From Paramarasmius palmivorus (Eukaryota > Basidiomycota > Agaricomycetes > Agaricales > Marasmiaceae), in contig JAYKXP010000020.1 of the NCBI GenBank assembly GCA_037176845.1, forward strand, positions 620,001 through 684,000: 64,000 nucleotides of DNA, in the 5' to 3' direction. Below the pieces are notes generated by a model that had not been told where the DNA came from, searched no databases, and saw nothing but the letters and a program-made list of their open reading frames with translations. Shown one piece after another: positions 31,351-42,126 of this stretch. Both the position numbers and the translations under genes were made by a program. Every line of letters starts with the position of its first letter. Positions within the stretch are counted from its first letter, which is position 1.

Positions 31351-33063
31351 TTCATTAGCGTAGGAACATCTGCCGTACCATCATATGTGGTTGGCGGATC
31401 AGGTTTCAAGTTCAGTTTACGCGCCGACGAGTTCTTCGGCTAGAACTATGACGACGTCGAGAACGATTCGTGAACGTTCTTCGGCGAATGCTTCTGCCAC
31501 GGCGGCGATGGTTATCGGATTCAGAAGCTACTAGAGCTCGGAGATCTCCTTCCACCACCAAGTCCACCATTGTTACCATCATCCGAGGAGCTTGAAGATG
31601 AAGAACTGTCCTCACTGTTGAGGAACTTGAAGAGCTTGAAGAAGCTTAAAGAGGTCAGAAGGTGGTCCTCCCACCTTTACCAAGGCCTTCCAGAGTACGC
31701 GCAAGGTGACTTCCAGGTGCAATGTATCAGCCAGCTTTCTAAAGCCACTGATACAGCAGTTTTTCTTGCCTGCCTTCTTTGAGTATGTGTTTCTTATTCT
31801 TGTTGCCCATAGGTTATTGATTTGCCCTCATGCATTAGGTCATAAATCATGGGTTCACAGAGGCTGCCCTTTGCGCCTCAACAGGATTCTTCTTATCTTT
31901 CTGAGCAGATTTTTGGTTTCTTGGATTTCTTTACCCTAGAGGGTCCGGGCTTGACCTTCGGCAATGTTCTGCACATTGGGCGCGACGCTTTCGTCCGCTA
32001 TCTTTATCGATTCGGACTCGCCATCAGATTCATATTCCAAAACAGCAAACCGCTTACGCTAGTAAACCTTTCCTTCATCTGTTCAATAATGCACCTGAGT
32101 ATCCTAGATTTTTCAGCGGCGTCAGTTTCACTTCCCCAGTTGCGGGGATCGGGCCCTTGCCTTTATTGGCAGGTTGTTCAGATTCTTCGTCGTCATGGTC
32201 TGGTCGTTTCACCAGGCTTAACTCGGAGACTATCACGACGATTCAAGGCCGCAAGGTTTCTCAGTCATTTCGCGGACTGCACGATCAATGGTTTCGTTCT
32301 TGATCACTAAGTAAGTTCTGTCAATTTCCAATAAATTTGTAATGAGTCTCGGATACATATCGGCTATAGCTGCTATGGCGGCGACGTTGGACAGTAGTCC
32401 AAGGTCACCATCATCACTGCGGAAACCGATTCAACATAAGCATTTCGGGCCTCGAGGAGGCTTTTGCGCAGGAGTTGGCGGAGTCAAGGCGCACTTGCCT
32501 CATACTCGGAAGGCTGCGGTTGCTGAGTAGGTTGGGGTTGTGTCTAGAGCTTGAAGCTCGTCAGCCCAGGTAAGTTGACGCTGTGGTACATCATCCGATT
32601 CCGGAGAGCTAAGTCTGTCCAATGATAGGTACATCAATGCCATTGGTTCTAATACCAAGGCAGCTCACATGGCCGCGGGATACGGGCGATGATCGCTTGC
32701 AGGGGCAGCTGAAGACACACGGTCGCCGTAGACCGGGGGCGCACGGATGGTGTGTGTTAGCACCATCCGTGGACTCACGAACCATTTACGGTCGGGGACG
32801 CTGGTCTGTAGGCGGCGGGAGCAGTGGGGGGAGCATTGGAGAAATAGAGTTTTGCCTCACCGTTGTTATTGATCTGGCCATGACGTGGTTGTAGAAGCCC
32901 GATTGCGCAAGTTGTATCGTACAGATAGCCATAGTTAATAAATTTTGTTGAAAAGCAGAGTTCGAGATTCGGACGGTGTTCCCAAGGTTGATCAGACCTG
33001 TGTCGGTCCTTGTCGGACCGTCGAGGAGAGATAAGTTAGAAAGAGTTATGACACTCAAAAAAT

Positions 33064-33371
33064 GTAACGCTTCTGTGTACGTAGGTAACACAAAGCGCGA
33101 ACACGAGAGGTAAGACTTTCACGCAGAACTATGAGTGGGTCAGAAGTCTGAATAAAAGTTCCTATCTACTACAGAGGTACTACAGCAGGGTTTATATACT
33201 ACCAGAGAGTCCTGTAACCTAAATAATAGTAACTAGGAATAAAGTATGAAGACAAAGGAAGAGACGGAGAAACCTCGAGAGAGCGGCGAAAGGGAAAGAT
33301 CACAGTCACGTGAAAAGTAACGGTCACAGAACTCCGACAACTCCTTCCCACTAGAACTATCACTTCGTTCA
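33064..33371 (-). repeat. 5' LTR of the gypsy element (right copy, about 308 bp)
   Basis: It starts TGTAACGCTTCTGTG like the left copy and shares the long block around GCGCGAACACGAGAGG and the block around GTAACGGTCACAGA. It ends CACTTCGTTCA, against CACTTCATCA in the left copy. It lacks about 100 bases present in the left copy. Confidence 0.85.
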
Positions 33372-33829
33372 CACATGACATGCGTCCTCGCTAACTGGTC
33401 CTCATCAAATCACAAGGAATCCGGGCAGGTCAGCCTCAATGCGTCCTATAGAGTTGGCGAATATACGAGAACTAAAAGACAACAGAACTGAGCAAAAATG
33501 TACGTGAACGAGAAAGGACTAAAGGTTACCTTTGAATAGACCTCCCCCGGCTGCATGATTTACACGGTGACGCAGAGGATGCCTTCCGGTGTCCGTGGCG
33601 AAATGGAGAGAAAGAAGGTGGACACAGCCTCATCATTCTCTTTTGACATCTCCGAATCTCTTTGAAAATGAGATACCTCGTTTCGAGCCTCTAGACTCTT
33701 TCCTACCACCGTCTTCCAAAATTTCGCGTTAGAGAGTTACTTGGATTTCGGGCTGAGGATCGGAAAGGTGCGAGGCTTGCAGAAATCTTTTTGTTTATTG
33801 TCGCTGACATCCTCAAAGGTCGAACAAGC
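33372..33829. other. Flank between LTR element and MYND gene
   Basis: This is the 5' flank of the plus-strand MYND gene. An in-frame stretch just before 33830 stays open upward to about 33791 but has no ATG, so the start at 33830 is preferred. No other feature is seen. Confidence 0.4.
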
Positions 33830-35739
33830 ATGCAAAACGGAGATAAACACCTCTTTTCGTCGACTGATTCTGCCCTTCGAGCATTAGAAAGGGCTGGAAG
33901 TCCCCCAAAATCCATCGACATCTCAAACCCAAATACCCAGTGTCAAACGGCCCTCGATATCCTCGCGTATCTCGCTCACAACAATACCACACCATGGGAC
34001 GAGGGGACTTTTTTCAAGAGTATCGTGCTCAAGCATTGGACCTCGATTGGACGCTGGTGTAGACATTTCCTCGAGAAGTTTATCCTCGCCCCGGAAGAGC
34101 CTACCACCCAGCAAGGTCTCGACTTTCGCGACCGGATTCTATGGGCGCTCCCAAGCCTTTTCCCGTCTAGCTACGTTTCAGAAGATGAACACGGGCACTA
34201 CGCACGTAATTTCCTTCGCAATTCGGGGCGGTTCCTTATCACACCCACCGTCAAAGTATGGCTAAAGCTCCTCGACACCTGTCATCCGACAACCTACAAA
34301 TGGACAGTGTTCATGCTTGAAATCTATTTCACCAGAGACCCTAGATTGCTGCAAGAGTTCGAGGACATCATTTTTGACTCGAAAGACAGAGACGTCATCG
34401 GGTTGAGCATTCGCAAAATGCTTCAATTCGCGTCGTCCTGCCGCTTTTCCCTCGTCGATCTCGGTGCACTCTTAGAGTTCAACATGTTCATGCTCCTCAT
34501 GACCCCATATTTTCACCCCTCCACCATTCTCCATGATCGGTTCCTTTCCTGTGGAGGTGTAGCAACTCTCGTCAGGGTTCTTTCGGCGTTTCTATTGGGT
34601 CCGACACTCACGCATTTTCCTGATGGTTCCGAGGGCTCGATAGCAGGGTTCAAGATGGTCGAATCCTGTCTGAATCTGCTCAAAGAATGCCTGGATTATC
34701 CATTCAGTGCATCCGAAGCATTACAAGCAGGGTTCTTGAAGGCGGTTGTTAGAGCAGTGGAGCACTACGATCACTGGAAGGAGAAGGGTTCTGACTATCT
34801 CGGCCCTGCTCTTGCTGAGGTATTGCAACGGATTTCCCGACTCCTTGTCCATCCTCCCGTTTGTCGCCGGTTTAAACGATCAAGAGAGAAACATGTAACC
34901 GCAGATTGGGAGGTGCTGATAGAGAGCAAATATCGGTACCTCTGGGAAGTGTGGGACTCGTGCCTATACAACCTTGATACGTTCAATGAGATTCGCAATG
35001 CTCTGAAGGAACCTGGATTGTCCCTGTGCGACTATGACAAGGTATGCTTTAAGTTGCTTCACTTCAACTCGCTTTTGACCTAGTTGGTAGTGTCCAAACC
35101 AAGACACGGGATGCCTCAAGTATCTTCGGTGCTCGTCATGCGAAGACGCCATCTATTGTTCTTATAAATGTGCTAAGATGAATTGGCCGGAGCACAAACT
35201 TGACTGTTCGGAAGCGACGAGAGCGTTTGGAGGTAGTCTCCTACGTACCGCTTTCTGCAGGCTATAGCTGACGATGTCTCCTCGCAGAAAGAAGAATGGG
35301 ACCTGACTCCATCGAATCAGCCATCTTCTTGAAACTCATTCACCATTTTGCTCTCTACTTGGAGGTAGAGATACTCGAACGATTGAAACTCTTTCTCGAC
35401 ACTAATCCACACGTTCAACCGGTTCTTGTTCTAGAATTCGAAAGGGTCCATGACTCCAACGTAGGGCACAAGTTAATCGATGAATCGTGCTTCGATATCG
35501 TTGACCGAGGCACGATTGACGACGAACGATTCGTGTTGACCAAAGAGTATGTCGAGGAGTGTTTATCAGAGACGAGCACGGACGATCCGCTAGAACTGGT
35601 GGTCCTAGCAATCTTTCCCGGGCCGTGCGATGAGTGTACTTGGCCAGTTGTGACGGTGGTCAACTTGGGGAGTGCTAGTGATGAAGCTGATTCTGACTGC
35701 TCTGCGGCCGATACACTACCAGAAGAAGCTTCGCGGTAA
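33830..35739 (+). CDS. MYND-type zinc-finger protein (intact paralogue)
   Basis: Three exons (33830-35041, 35091-35232, 35288-35739) sum to 1806 nt, giving 601 residues. The first 404 residues are a helical, Leu-rich region of the kind that precedes MYND fingers in agaricomycete protein families. The MYND finger follows directly after the first intron: CPNQDTGCLKYLRCSSC, then EDAIYCSYKCAKMNWPEHK and LDC, with the expected Cys/His spacing except for a slightly long first Cys pair. About 150 C-terminal residues end in an acidic tail. MYND fingers mediate protein-protein contacts, often in transcription or signalling; the partner is unknown. The second intron acceptor was set at 35287, the only one that keeps the frame. 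It is paralogous to the gene at 37351-39277. Confidence 0.82.
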
Positions 35740-37350
35740 ACTTCTCGTCCTCATCTTCTCGTAGTTCTGACACATGTACATCGTACGTCTGAATATATTG
35801 ATACCATACTCATCCAAACTGGAGTCCGTAGACCCCTTGTCTCGCGCTCTTCTTCCCTTGGAGCTGAGCAAAGCTCTTTGCATGATGCATGGTAGATTGC
35901 AAAAATGTGATGATATAGTCATGGTTTGGAATAGCGTAAGTCACGAGGGCGCAAAGACATTGAAGATATATTCTTGTAATTAGGGAGGTATGCTGGTCAT
36001 ATCGATGGTATCGGATACACCCTACGACTTCTTGATTCTGTGAGCTAACCCAAGGTTAGCAATCGCTGCGAGTGTGTAAGAAAGCTAAAGTACTAACCAC
36101 CATACTCTTCAACATGCCCAATATATCTGCTACACCAGAACCATGTCCCAGAAACAACCTCCGTACGTAGTCCGTTAGATTTTTCATGTTCGTCCCTGCG
36201 CTTGGGATGTCTGAACACAGATGGCACAAGCTACCGGACACTGGTGAGTAGTATTTACAAACGGTAAGCAAAGATAACTTACTCCTTTCGTCAATCTTTC
36301 AACAAGACCGTTTATTGGACCGTCCAAAAAAGGAATGCCTAGGACGATGGTCGTGTATCTCGGTACTGCAGGGGCATTTCGTTCCCAGGAACCTAGCGAG
36401 ATTACTGAATCATGATGGCTATTTTCTGTAGATTCTAGCGGTTCAGGATCGAGCGTTGGCGTCGGCACGCGCAATACCTATTGAACAGTTAGAACGGTAC
36501 CCCAGAGAGAAACGAGACATACCGAACGAGGATGATAACAGTAAAATCTCCCTCCAAGTATATTCACCAAAAATTATTAAAACATTTATACGTCTGTCTC
36601 TGCTTCCGATCGGGGACCAACTCGTACGAAGATAGAATGGTTGATAAGGCGGCTTGATAGGTCTATCTTTTGTATCCTCGGTGCGAGTTCAACCCATGCA
36701 GACTGAAGCACGGCCGTGCTTAAAAGTTGACGTCGACAAAAGACAGTCCAGCACCCGAAGCTTATTGAATCGATTCAGGCAGAACCTTTGGGGCTTCTTA
36801 GTGACCCAGCTGAATCTTGAGAACGGAGCACCTACCAAGCTTATTCATGTTCCGCCCTCTTTTCAGTCTTAGCCTTCGTTTCTGTAGGGCCATGTCAGGA
36901 GCTTCACGGTCTACCAGTGACCTCTGCCGAGGGCCGAGCTGCGCAAAAAGATGAGCGAAAGTCAATGCCCAAAGAGAACGTCGATACCGTGTAAAACACC
37001 TCAACGAGGTCAATCCCTGTCATGTTGTGTGTGCACAGTTAGACTCGAACCACTCGCTGCGGAGTTTTGAAAATAGTCGCCGTCATCGTGCAAAGCGCCG
37101 GTTGCACAGCCACATCACTTTGCGAGCGGTCACGCTTGCCTTCTGCCATCATTTCTTTGTTGCCTCGTCCTTTGTCCGCCTGCAGGAATCAGATAAATAA
37201 CAGCCTTCTTCCATGCGTTCTCCCTGCTCCTTTTCTTTCTCTTCATCTCCCTCGACCTCAAATCAACGCTGTAACGGTATGAGAGGCATGGCTCTATTCT
37301 TGCACGGTCAAATTTCTGACTTTGTTTAGGGCCTTGTCCAGGGTGAAGCC
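35740..37350. other. Spacer between the tandem MYND paralogues
   Basis: Apart from the gene fragment at 36283-36573 (listed separately) I see nothing supportable. The last 100 bases are pyrimidine-rich and lead to the ATG at 37351. Confidence 0.35.
36283..36573 (-). pseudogene. Two-exon fragment of an unknown gene
   Basis: On the minus strand, exon-like 36523-36573 (ILGGRFYCYHPRS) is joined by a 45-nt GT-AG intron (36478-36522, ending CTAAC...CAATAG) to 36283-36477. That stretch reads VLRVPTPTLDPEPLES, then YTTIVLGIPFLDGP, and ends at a GTAAGT donor. The frame is continuous across the splice, which supports coding origin. There is no start codon upstream before a stop, and the downstream exon is ambiguous between two frames. 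It looks like part of a longer gene left behind between the two MYND copies. Confidence 0.4.
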
Positions 37351-39277
37351 ATGTCTAAATCGTTGAATAAAGAGTTTTCATCGACCCATTCCGCCTTGAA
37401 AGCTCTTGAAAGCTTCGTCGATCCCCACAACCACCCGACACATCCAGTCCAAGCACCCACTGCCGCGTAGCTCTCGATGCCATCGAATTCCTGGCCTATG
37501 AAAACACCACTGCATGGGATGATCATACCTATGCCATGAAGGTAGTGGTCAAGAATTGGCCCACTTCGATTGGGATCTGGTTCAAGTATTTGCTCGATGG
37601 GTTTGTCCTAGGCGACGAGGAACCGAACACTCCACAGGGCCTCGAATTTCGAGACGACATCCTGGCCGTACTTCCGGATCTGTTCCGTATCGGTGGTTCA
37701 CTGGACGAGCGCATTGACTACGTGCGTGCCATTTTTCGGGACAACGACAAATCCCTCGGCATGATCTCCCTTGTAGCCAGGGTATGGATGAAGCTCCTTG
37801 ATATGCCCCATACAGCATCTTTCCAGTGGGCTTCGTTCGTTGCTGGGACCTTTTACACTCACGAAACGCAGGTTCCCAACGAGCTTGAAGAGTACCTCAC
37901 CTCATCCAAGGACAGCGATCTCGTTGGAGTAGCGATCCGCCATATGTCGCGTTTTGCAATGCAGTGTCGAAACTCCCTTCCTGACTTCAATGTCGTTTCC
38001 GAGCTCACTATCACGATGATTGTAAGCGAGACATGCTTCGACTCTTCCTCTCCGCGCTATAGAGACTTTGTCTCTCGTGGGGGCATCACTGCGCTCGTGA
38101 AAGTCCTTTCGGGAGTACTGTCACAACGGATGATATCGTCTTATCTCACGATTGGTGGTACAGATGAATCTCCGGATACAACGCTCATGATCATCAGAGC
38201 TTGCCTCAACCTGCTCGTAGATTGTCTAGAGAGCCGAGCCGCCGTGATGGAAGCGCTGGTGGCAGGGCTCTTGAAAGCTGTCGTCAGGGCAGTCGGAGTC
38301 TACGACATGGGGGACTCGGAGGACTCCAAGGGTCATTCGGAACGCAAGCTTGGCGATATGATTGCCAATGTGCTACAGCGCGTCTCCCGATTCATTGCTT
38401 ATCCTCCTGTTTACCGCCGTTTCAAGAGGTCAATCCAGAAATATGTTAATGTAGAATGGGAAGAGTCGCTACCGGAAAGTAACAAGTACCTTTCGGACGT
38501 CTGGAATACGTGCCTGGATAATATGGGTATCCTCGAGGATATCCTGTCCGCTTTCATGGGGTCGAAATGGCCTCTGTGTACTTACGACAAGGTGAGCAAG
38601 TTTCGTCTCTCTCATCTTGACACTCTCCTCACTCTACCCAACAGTGTTCAACCCCGTCCGAGCAATGGGGCCGCCCCAAAGTACGGTTATTGCTCGTCCT
38701 GCAGAGTGGCGGTTTATTGCTCTCGTGCATGCGCGAAAAGGAATTGGCCAACACACAAAGAAGAATGCTCTAGGGTATCCAACCTACGCAAAGGTATGGC
38801 TCTACATGTATCATCTCATGTTAAGTATGAACACTGAAACGCTTTGTTCGCAGAAGGAAGCCAGTCCTGAATGACATCGAAAGACAGGTTTTCAACGAGC
38901 TTGTCCGAACTTATGTCTATATCTTCAACAAATACATCAAGGAACGACTGGATTCTTGCAACAAGGCCAATCCTGTTGTCGTTCTCGATTTTGACGAGGT
39001 GATACCAGAATCGAAGAAGGGACTCCGGTTGGTGGACCTTTCGTGCCTGCAGGTACACGACCGGAGCGAGATTATTCAGGACACGCGATTGTCTCCCTCT
39101 CATGTTGAGGCGATTCAAAAATGTCCTTCTCCCGATGATCCCTCGAAGGCGCTGGTATTGGCATTCTTTCCCGCTCCATGGTTTCGAAAAGCCCAGTTTG
39201 TCCTGACGATAATTGAGATACCAGAGGTCTCAGATTCCGATACCGACAGTGAAGGTTGGTCGTCCGACATGGAGTGA
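37351..39277 (+). pseudogene. MYND-type protein, tandem paralogue with several frame breaks
   Basis: An ATG at 37351 opens a start similar to the upstream copy (FSSTHSALKALE against FSSTDSALRALE). The body (37536-38591) aligns along its length with the first 404 residues of that copy, and the MYND core YCSSCRVAVYCSRACAKRN is present. Relative to the intact copy, three one-base frame changes are needed: near 37411-37430, between 38645 and 38690, and near 38855-38880. As a result the first Cys of the finger and the core lie in different frames. The C-terminal 140 residues (VVVLDFDEVIPESKKG, acidic end) are again open. Either this is a young pseudogene or the assembly has indel errors; the long open body argues for recent loss. 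Confidence 0.75.
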
Positions 39278-39757
39278 ACTGGGGTTACGAGCCATGACCG
39301 TGATCCATATTGTTGAATGTATCATATATATCATACGCGAACCGAATTGTAATCTTTTCATTCATTATCAGAAACTATTCGTAAAATTGAATGGTGGTCC
39401 TGGGACGGATTTTTTATATATCTTTTGTGCTTCGGATTGGTCTAACACAGTCATGTTGAACATAGATTCGTCGGAATGATAGCGTCAGAGCCATTGTAGT
39501 GGTGATACCAACCCAACGTTTTCCCCGTTGCTCCGCGTGTTGCAATCCTGGATTCGTGTACCTGAAATTTGCCCAATACTCTACAAACACGAGTTCTGGC
39601 GTGTTCTTCTGCCATTGAGAGCACAAGCAATCGGACTGTATGGTAAGGATCCATAGTATGTGGATGTTGACTCGACAGCACGCTGGCCGGCCTCATTAAT
39701 TTACAGTATTTACAATGATATATAAACACAGATAATGCCAATGAACTAAAGCAAGCC
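39278..39757. other. Spacer; right end belongs to a duplicated segment
   Basis: No gene is seen. From about 39716 onward the sequence resembles 43712 onward (see the duplicated-segment entry). Confidence 0.4.
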
Positions 39758-40269
39758 TTATGAGCTACTCTGAGCCTTGGCCCAGATGGTAGGAGGATAA
39801 ACGATCACGTCCTCGGACGCATCCCGATTGTATTGGGAGACTACACGTTCCGATACTGTGAAATATCTCGAGGTTATCACGATCCTTTATTACAGCAGAG
39901 CAGAGAAGTGATTAACTTACCCAACTCGGTATCTTCTATGACGGACGGTGCTTTAAAGCATCGCTGCAGCACTGTGATAGAGAGTTCGGTTAAACACAAG
40001 GTCACATAAGAGAGCTAGATTAGCGAACCTTTGAAGTCCTCATCGTACAGCTCAAGTTCATCCTCGTCGAGAAAAGACAGAAATTCGGGGCAATTTCTGA
40101 TGCAATCGGGTACCCCATACCCGTCATTATAATCCCAGCTTCGCTCCGCCGACTCTGGGATGCTAGCTTTGCAAGGCAAACCAGGTGTCTCGTTTTGGCT
40201 TTCGGCAGAAGTAAGCGGAGTATTCGAGCCAGTGCTCGCGATTTCGAGAGATGACTTTTGGGACATCAT
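39758..40269 (-). CDS. Small acidic protein of unknown function
   Basis: Three exons (40029-40269, 39921-39971, 39758-39855) sum to 390 nt, giving 129 residues. Introns of 57 and 65 nt have good borders. The protein is hydrophilic and Ser/Glu-rich at the start, has a conserved-looking middle (PDCIRNCPEFLSFLDEDEL) and ends in SERVVSQYNRDASEDVIVYP. A degenerate copy of the last exon occurs at 43780-43850 (SERVISQYDWDAFEDMVV), so it belongs to a locally duplicated family. No domain is recognised. Confidence 0.6.
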
Positions 40270-40801
40270 CGTTATAGATGCTTAGGCCTATCACGACGCG
40301 ATGAGTGGAAGATACAGGTGAGCAGAAGGAAACTTACAGGCCACTTATATACGTTCCCCGTTCATAGAATGACAGTCAACAAATAGCAACAAATCTATTG
40401 TTTCATAGAAGAGGCAAGTGGTACCAACGGATCTCGTAACTCGAGTCAGTGCCATTTCGGCGATAACTCTTGAAAAGGTGATTCCACCCTGGGCCGCCAC
40501 TAGTTGCGTCTTCCAGTGCCAGATCCTAACATGCAGACAAATATTTTCGTCTGCGAGTCAGAACGTCCTATGAATCAGATATCGCTGAAACATACGTAGT
40601 AGGAAGGGAGCCAGGCGCGCAGGCAGCAGGCAGCCGTGGGACAAAGATGGGCTACAAAACACCATGTGATGCAGCGCAGGGTCCTTTCGTAGCTCCGATG
40701 CCTTCCCTGACCTTCATCTTTAGACGAATAAAGGCCCCAGTCGAGAAATTTGACGACCGAACAGTTCCAGGATTCCACAGGATTCCACCAGGATCATTCG
40801 G
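40270..40801. other. Intergenic spacer
   Basis: No coding, repeat or RNA feature can be supported beyond the 5' flank of the small acidic-protein gene. Confidence 0.4.
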
Positions 40802-41115
40802 TTATCCCGAAAGGAAGTTGGTAAGAAGCCAAACCAACAAAGGAACAGCATGCTGGTTGTGTGGAACAATGGCTGTATCTTGATTGACCCAGGGTCCAGT
40901 CTCGGCGATATCCTCGGTGACAGTGATTTCTAACGAAAAGCACAATGAGACGCGGAAGTAGAGAACGATGAAAGGACCAGCCACGCACCAACAGACAGTA
41001 ACAACAAGCTCGACATCCCCAGTGCTGCAGATAGGATAGTATGCCTACGGAGATATTGAAGGGGCCGCTGGGAAGCTTCGTATGCAAAATTCCGGACCTC
41101 TAGCCGGTGTGGCAT
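40802..41115 (-). CDS. Small putative membrane peptide
   Basis: Two exons (40989-41115 and 40802-40929) joined by a 59-nt intron with a GTGCGT donor sum to 255 nt, giving 84 residues. A hydrophobic stretch (ILSAALGMSSLLLLSV) follows a basic start, and a second one (PLLVWLLTNFLSG) ends the protein. The splice keeps an exact frame, but the small size and lack of a known family leave the call tentative. Confidence 0.33.
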
Positions 41116-41429
41116 GGTAGCTTGGTTGGGAGCTTGCGATCTGACTTATTCCAGGAATCGGTGAGTTCGCTGCACGTTGAACCACTCGACCCAACGATGT
41201 CTTATGCCCATAGAATAGACGACGACATGACGGTGACTCACCAGAGCGCCAGATCCCAACGTCCGTCTCCTCAGTACCTTTGTGTTGCTTCCAAATCGTT
41301 TATTCACGAGAAGTATGCAAAGGTCCAAACGCTAGTGAAATTTGTCTTCATGATTCTTTTCAGGCTTGCATCTGGAGAACTGGCCTAGTAAGACCCCATC
41401 GCTCGTCATCACGTCAACAAAACACAGTC

Positions 41430-41612
41430 TCTGGGGGTTCCCCCCGTACCCCCCACTAAAAATCTGCAAGACCCTAACCCTTTTGCGGGGGTTCCCCCCC
41501 TGAAACCCCGAACCCCTAACCTGCTGGGGGTAAGTGCTTCGCCCTTACCCCCAGCGAGGGGCGCTTCGCGCCTTAAACCCCTAACCCAGACCTAAACCAA
41601 CGCGCTTCGCGC
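41430..41612. repeat. GC-rich cluster of short hairpins with ACCCCTAACC direct repeats
   Basis: Within 180 bases there are at least five inverted repeats: GGGGGTTCCCCCC (about 41432-41444), a second GGGGGTTCCCCCCC (about 41486-41499), a perfect 12-bp stem (41523-41534 with 41544-41555) around a 9-base loop containing CTTCG, GGCGCTTCGCGCC (about 41560-41572) and CGCGCTTCGCG (about 41601-41611). Between them CCCTAACC-type strings recur (41471-41480, 41511-41521, 41577-41587). The base composition differs sharply from the flanks. It resembles GC hairpin clusters seen in some fungal mitochondrial genomes and also degenerate telomere-like repeats; neither origin can be proven here. Confidence 0.8.
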
Positions 41613-42126
41613 TGAATACAAAATGTACATTGAAGGACTCGAATGTGCCTAAGGGATAGCAAAAAGTAAGCGTATACTGCAACTTACCACTCCGCCAAGG
41701 CGCCTTATAAACTGCTTGACAGGTCAATTGACATCAGGCACTTTCTCGACGAGCGATGGGGGGCTTACTGGCTGCGACCAAGTCATGTAGCATTTCTTAG
41801 TATGTTCACGTTTGTCGAAAGTCGTCGACGTCCACAGGTTCGGATGCGCGACACAGCCACACGAAACGGACAAAAAATGACGTGCTAAGCGTTCTCGGCT
41901 CGACTTGCATCAAAGTCTTCAGCCATAAGAAATGTACGATGTCCCCAATTGTTCTTTGCAACGCATTGAAATTTGACTGAGGTCATGGCCATTCAGAATT
42001 ACTATGAGTGGTACTTCCAACTCAGGCATTCGGGCCTTTATTGGTACAGTATCGAATTATTGAACAACACTATGGTAACACATTACTGGACTCGTCAAGG
42101 TACAAGAATAAAGTACATAGCAAAGC
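41613..42126. other. Spacer between hairpin cluster and HNH gene
   Basis: No gene, repeat or RNA signature seen. Confidence 0.4.

Larger units (their letters stand above)
23517..33371 (-). mobile_element. Ty3/gypsy chromovirus LTR retrotransposon, mostly decayed
   Basis: Two similar LTRs bound about 9.85 kb of internal sequence read on the minus strand. The order is 5' LTR (right copy), gag with zinc knuckle, reverse transcriptase, RNase H, integrase with chromodomain, then 3' LTR (left copy). RNase H before integrase identifies the Ty3/gypsy order, and the chromodomain puts it among the chromoviruses. Gag, RT and RNase H are split over frames by small indels, so the copy is not autonomous. 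The integrase frame alone stays open over 2.2 kb. LTRs begin and end TG...CA, but I could not find matching target-site duplications (left flank GATGAT, right flank CACATG). A protease could not be placed with confidence. Confidence 0.9.

Noticed and set aside
33372..33390. Possible target-site duplication next to the right LTR
   Set aside because: CACATGAC does not match the left flank GTTGATGAT closely enough to claim a duplication.
37020..37080. TCGAACC string suggesting a tRNA T-loop on the minus strand
   Set aside because: No acceptor stem, D-arm or anticodon arm could be folded around it.
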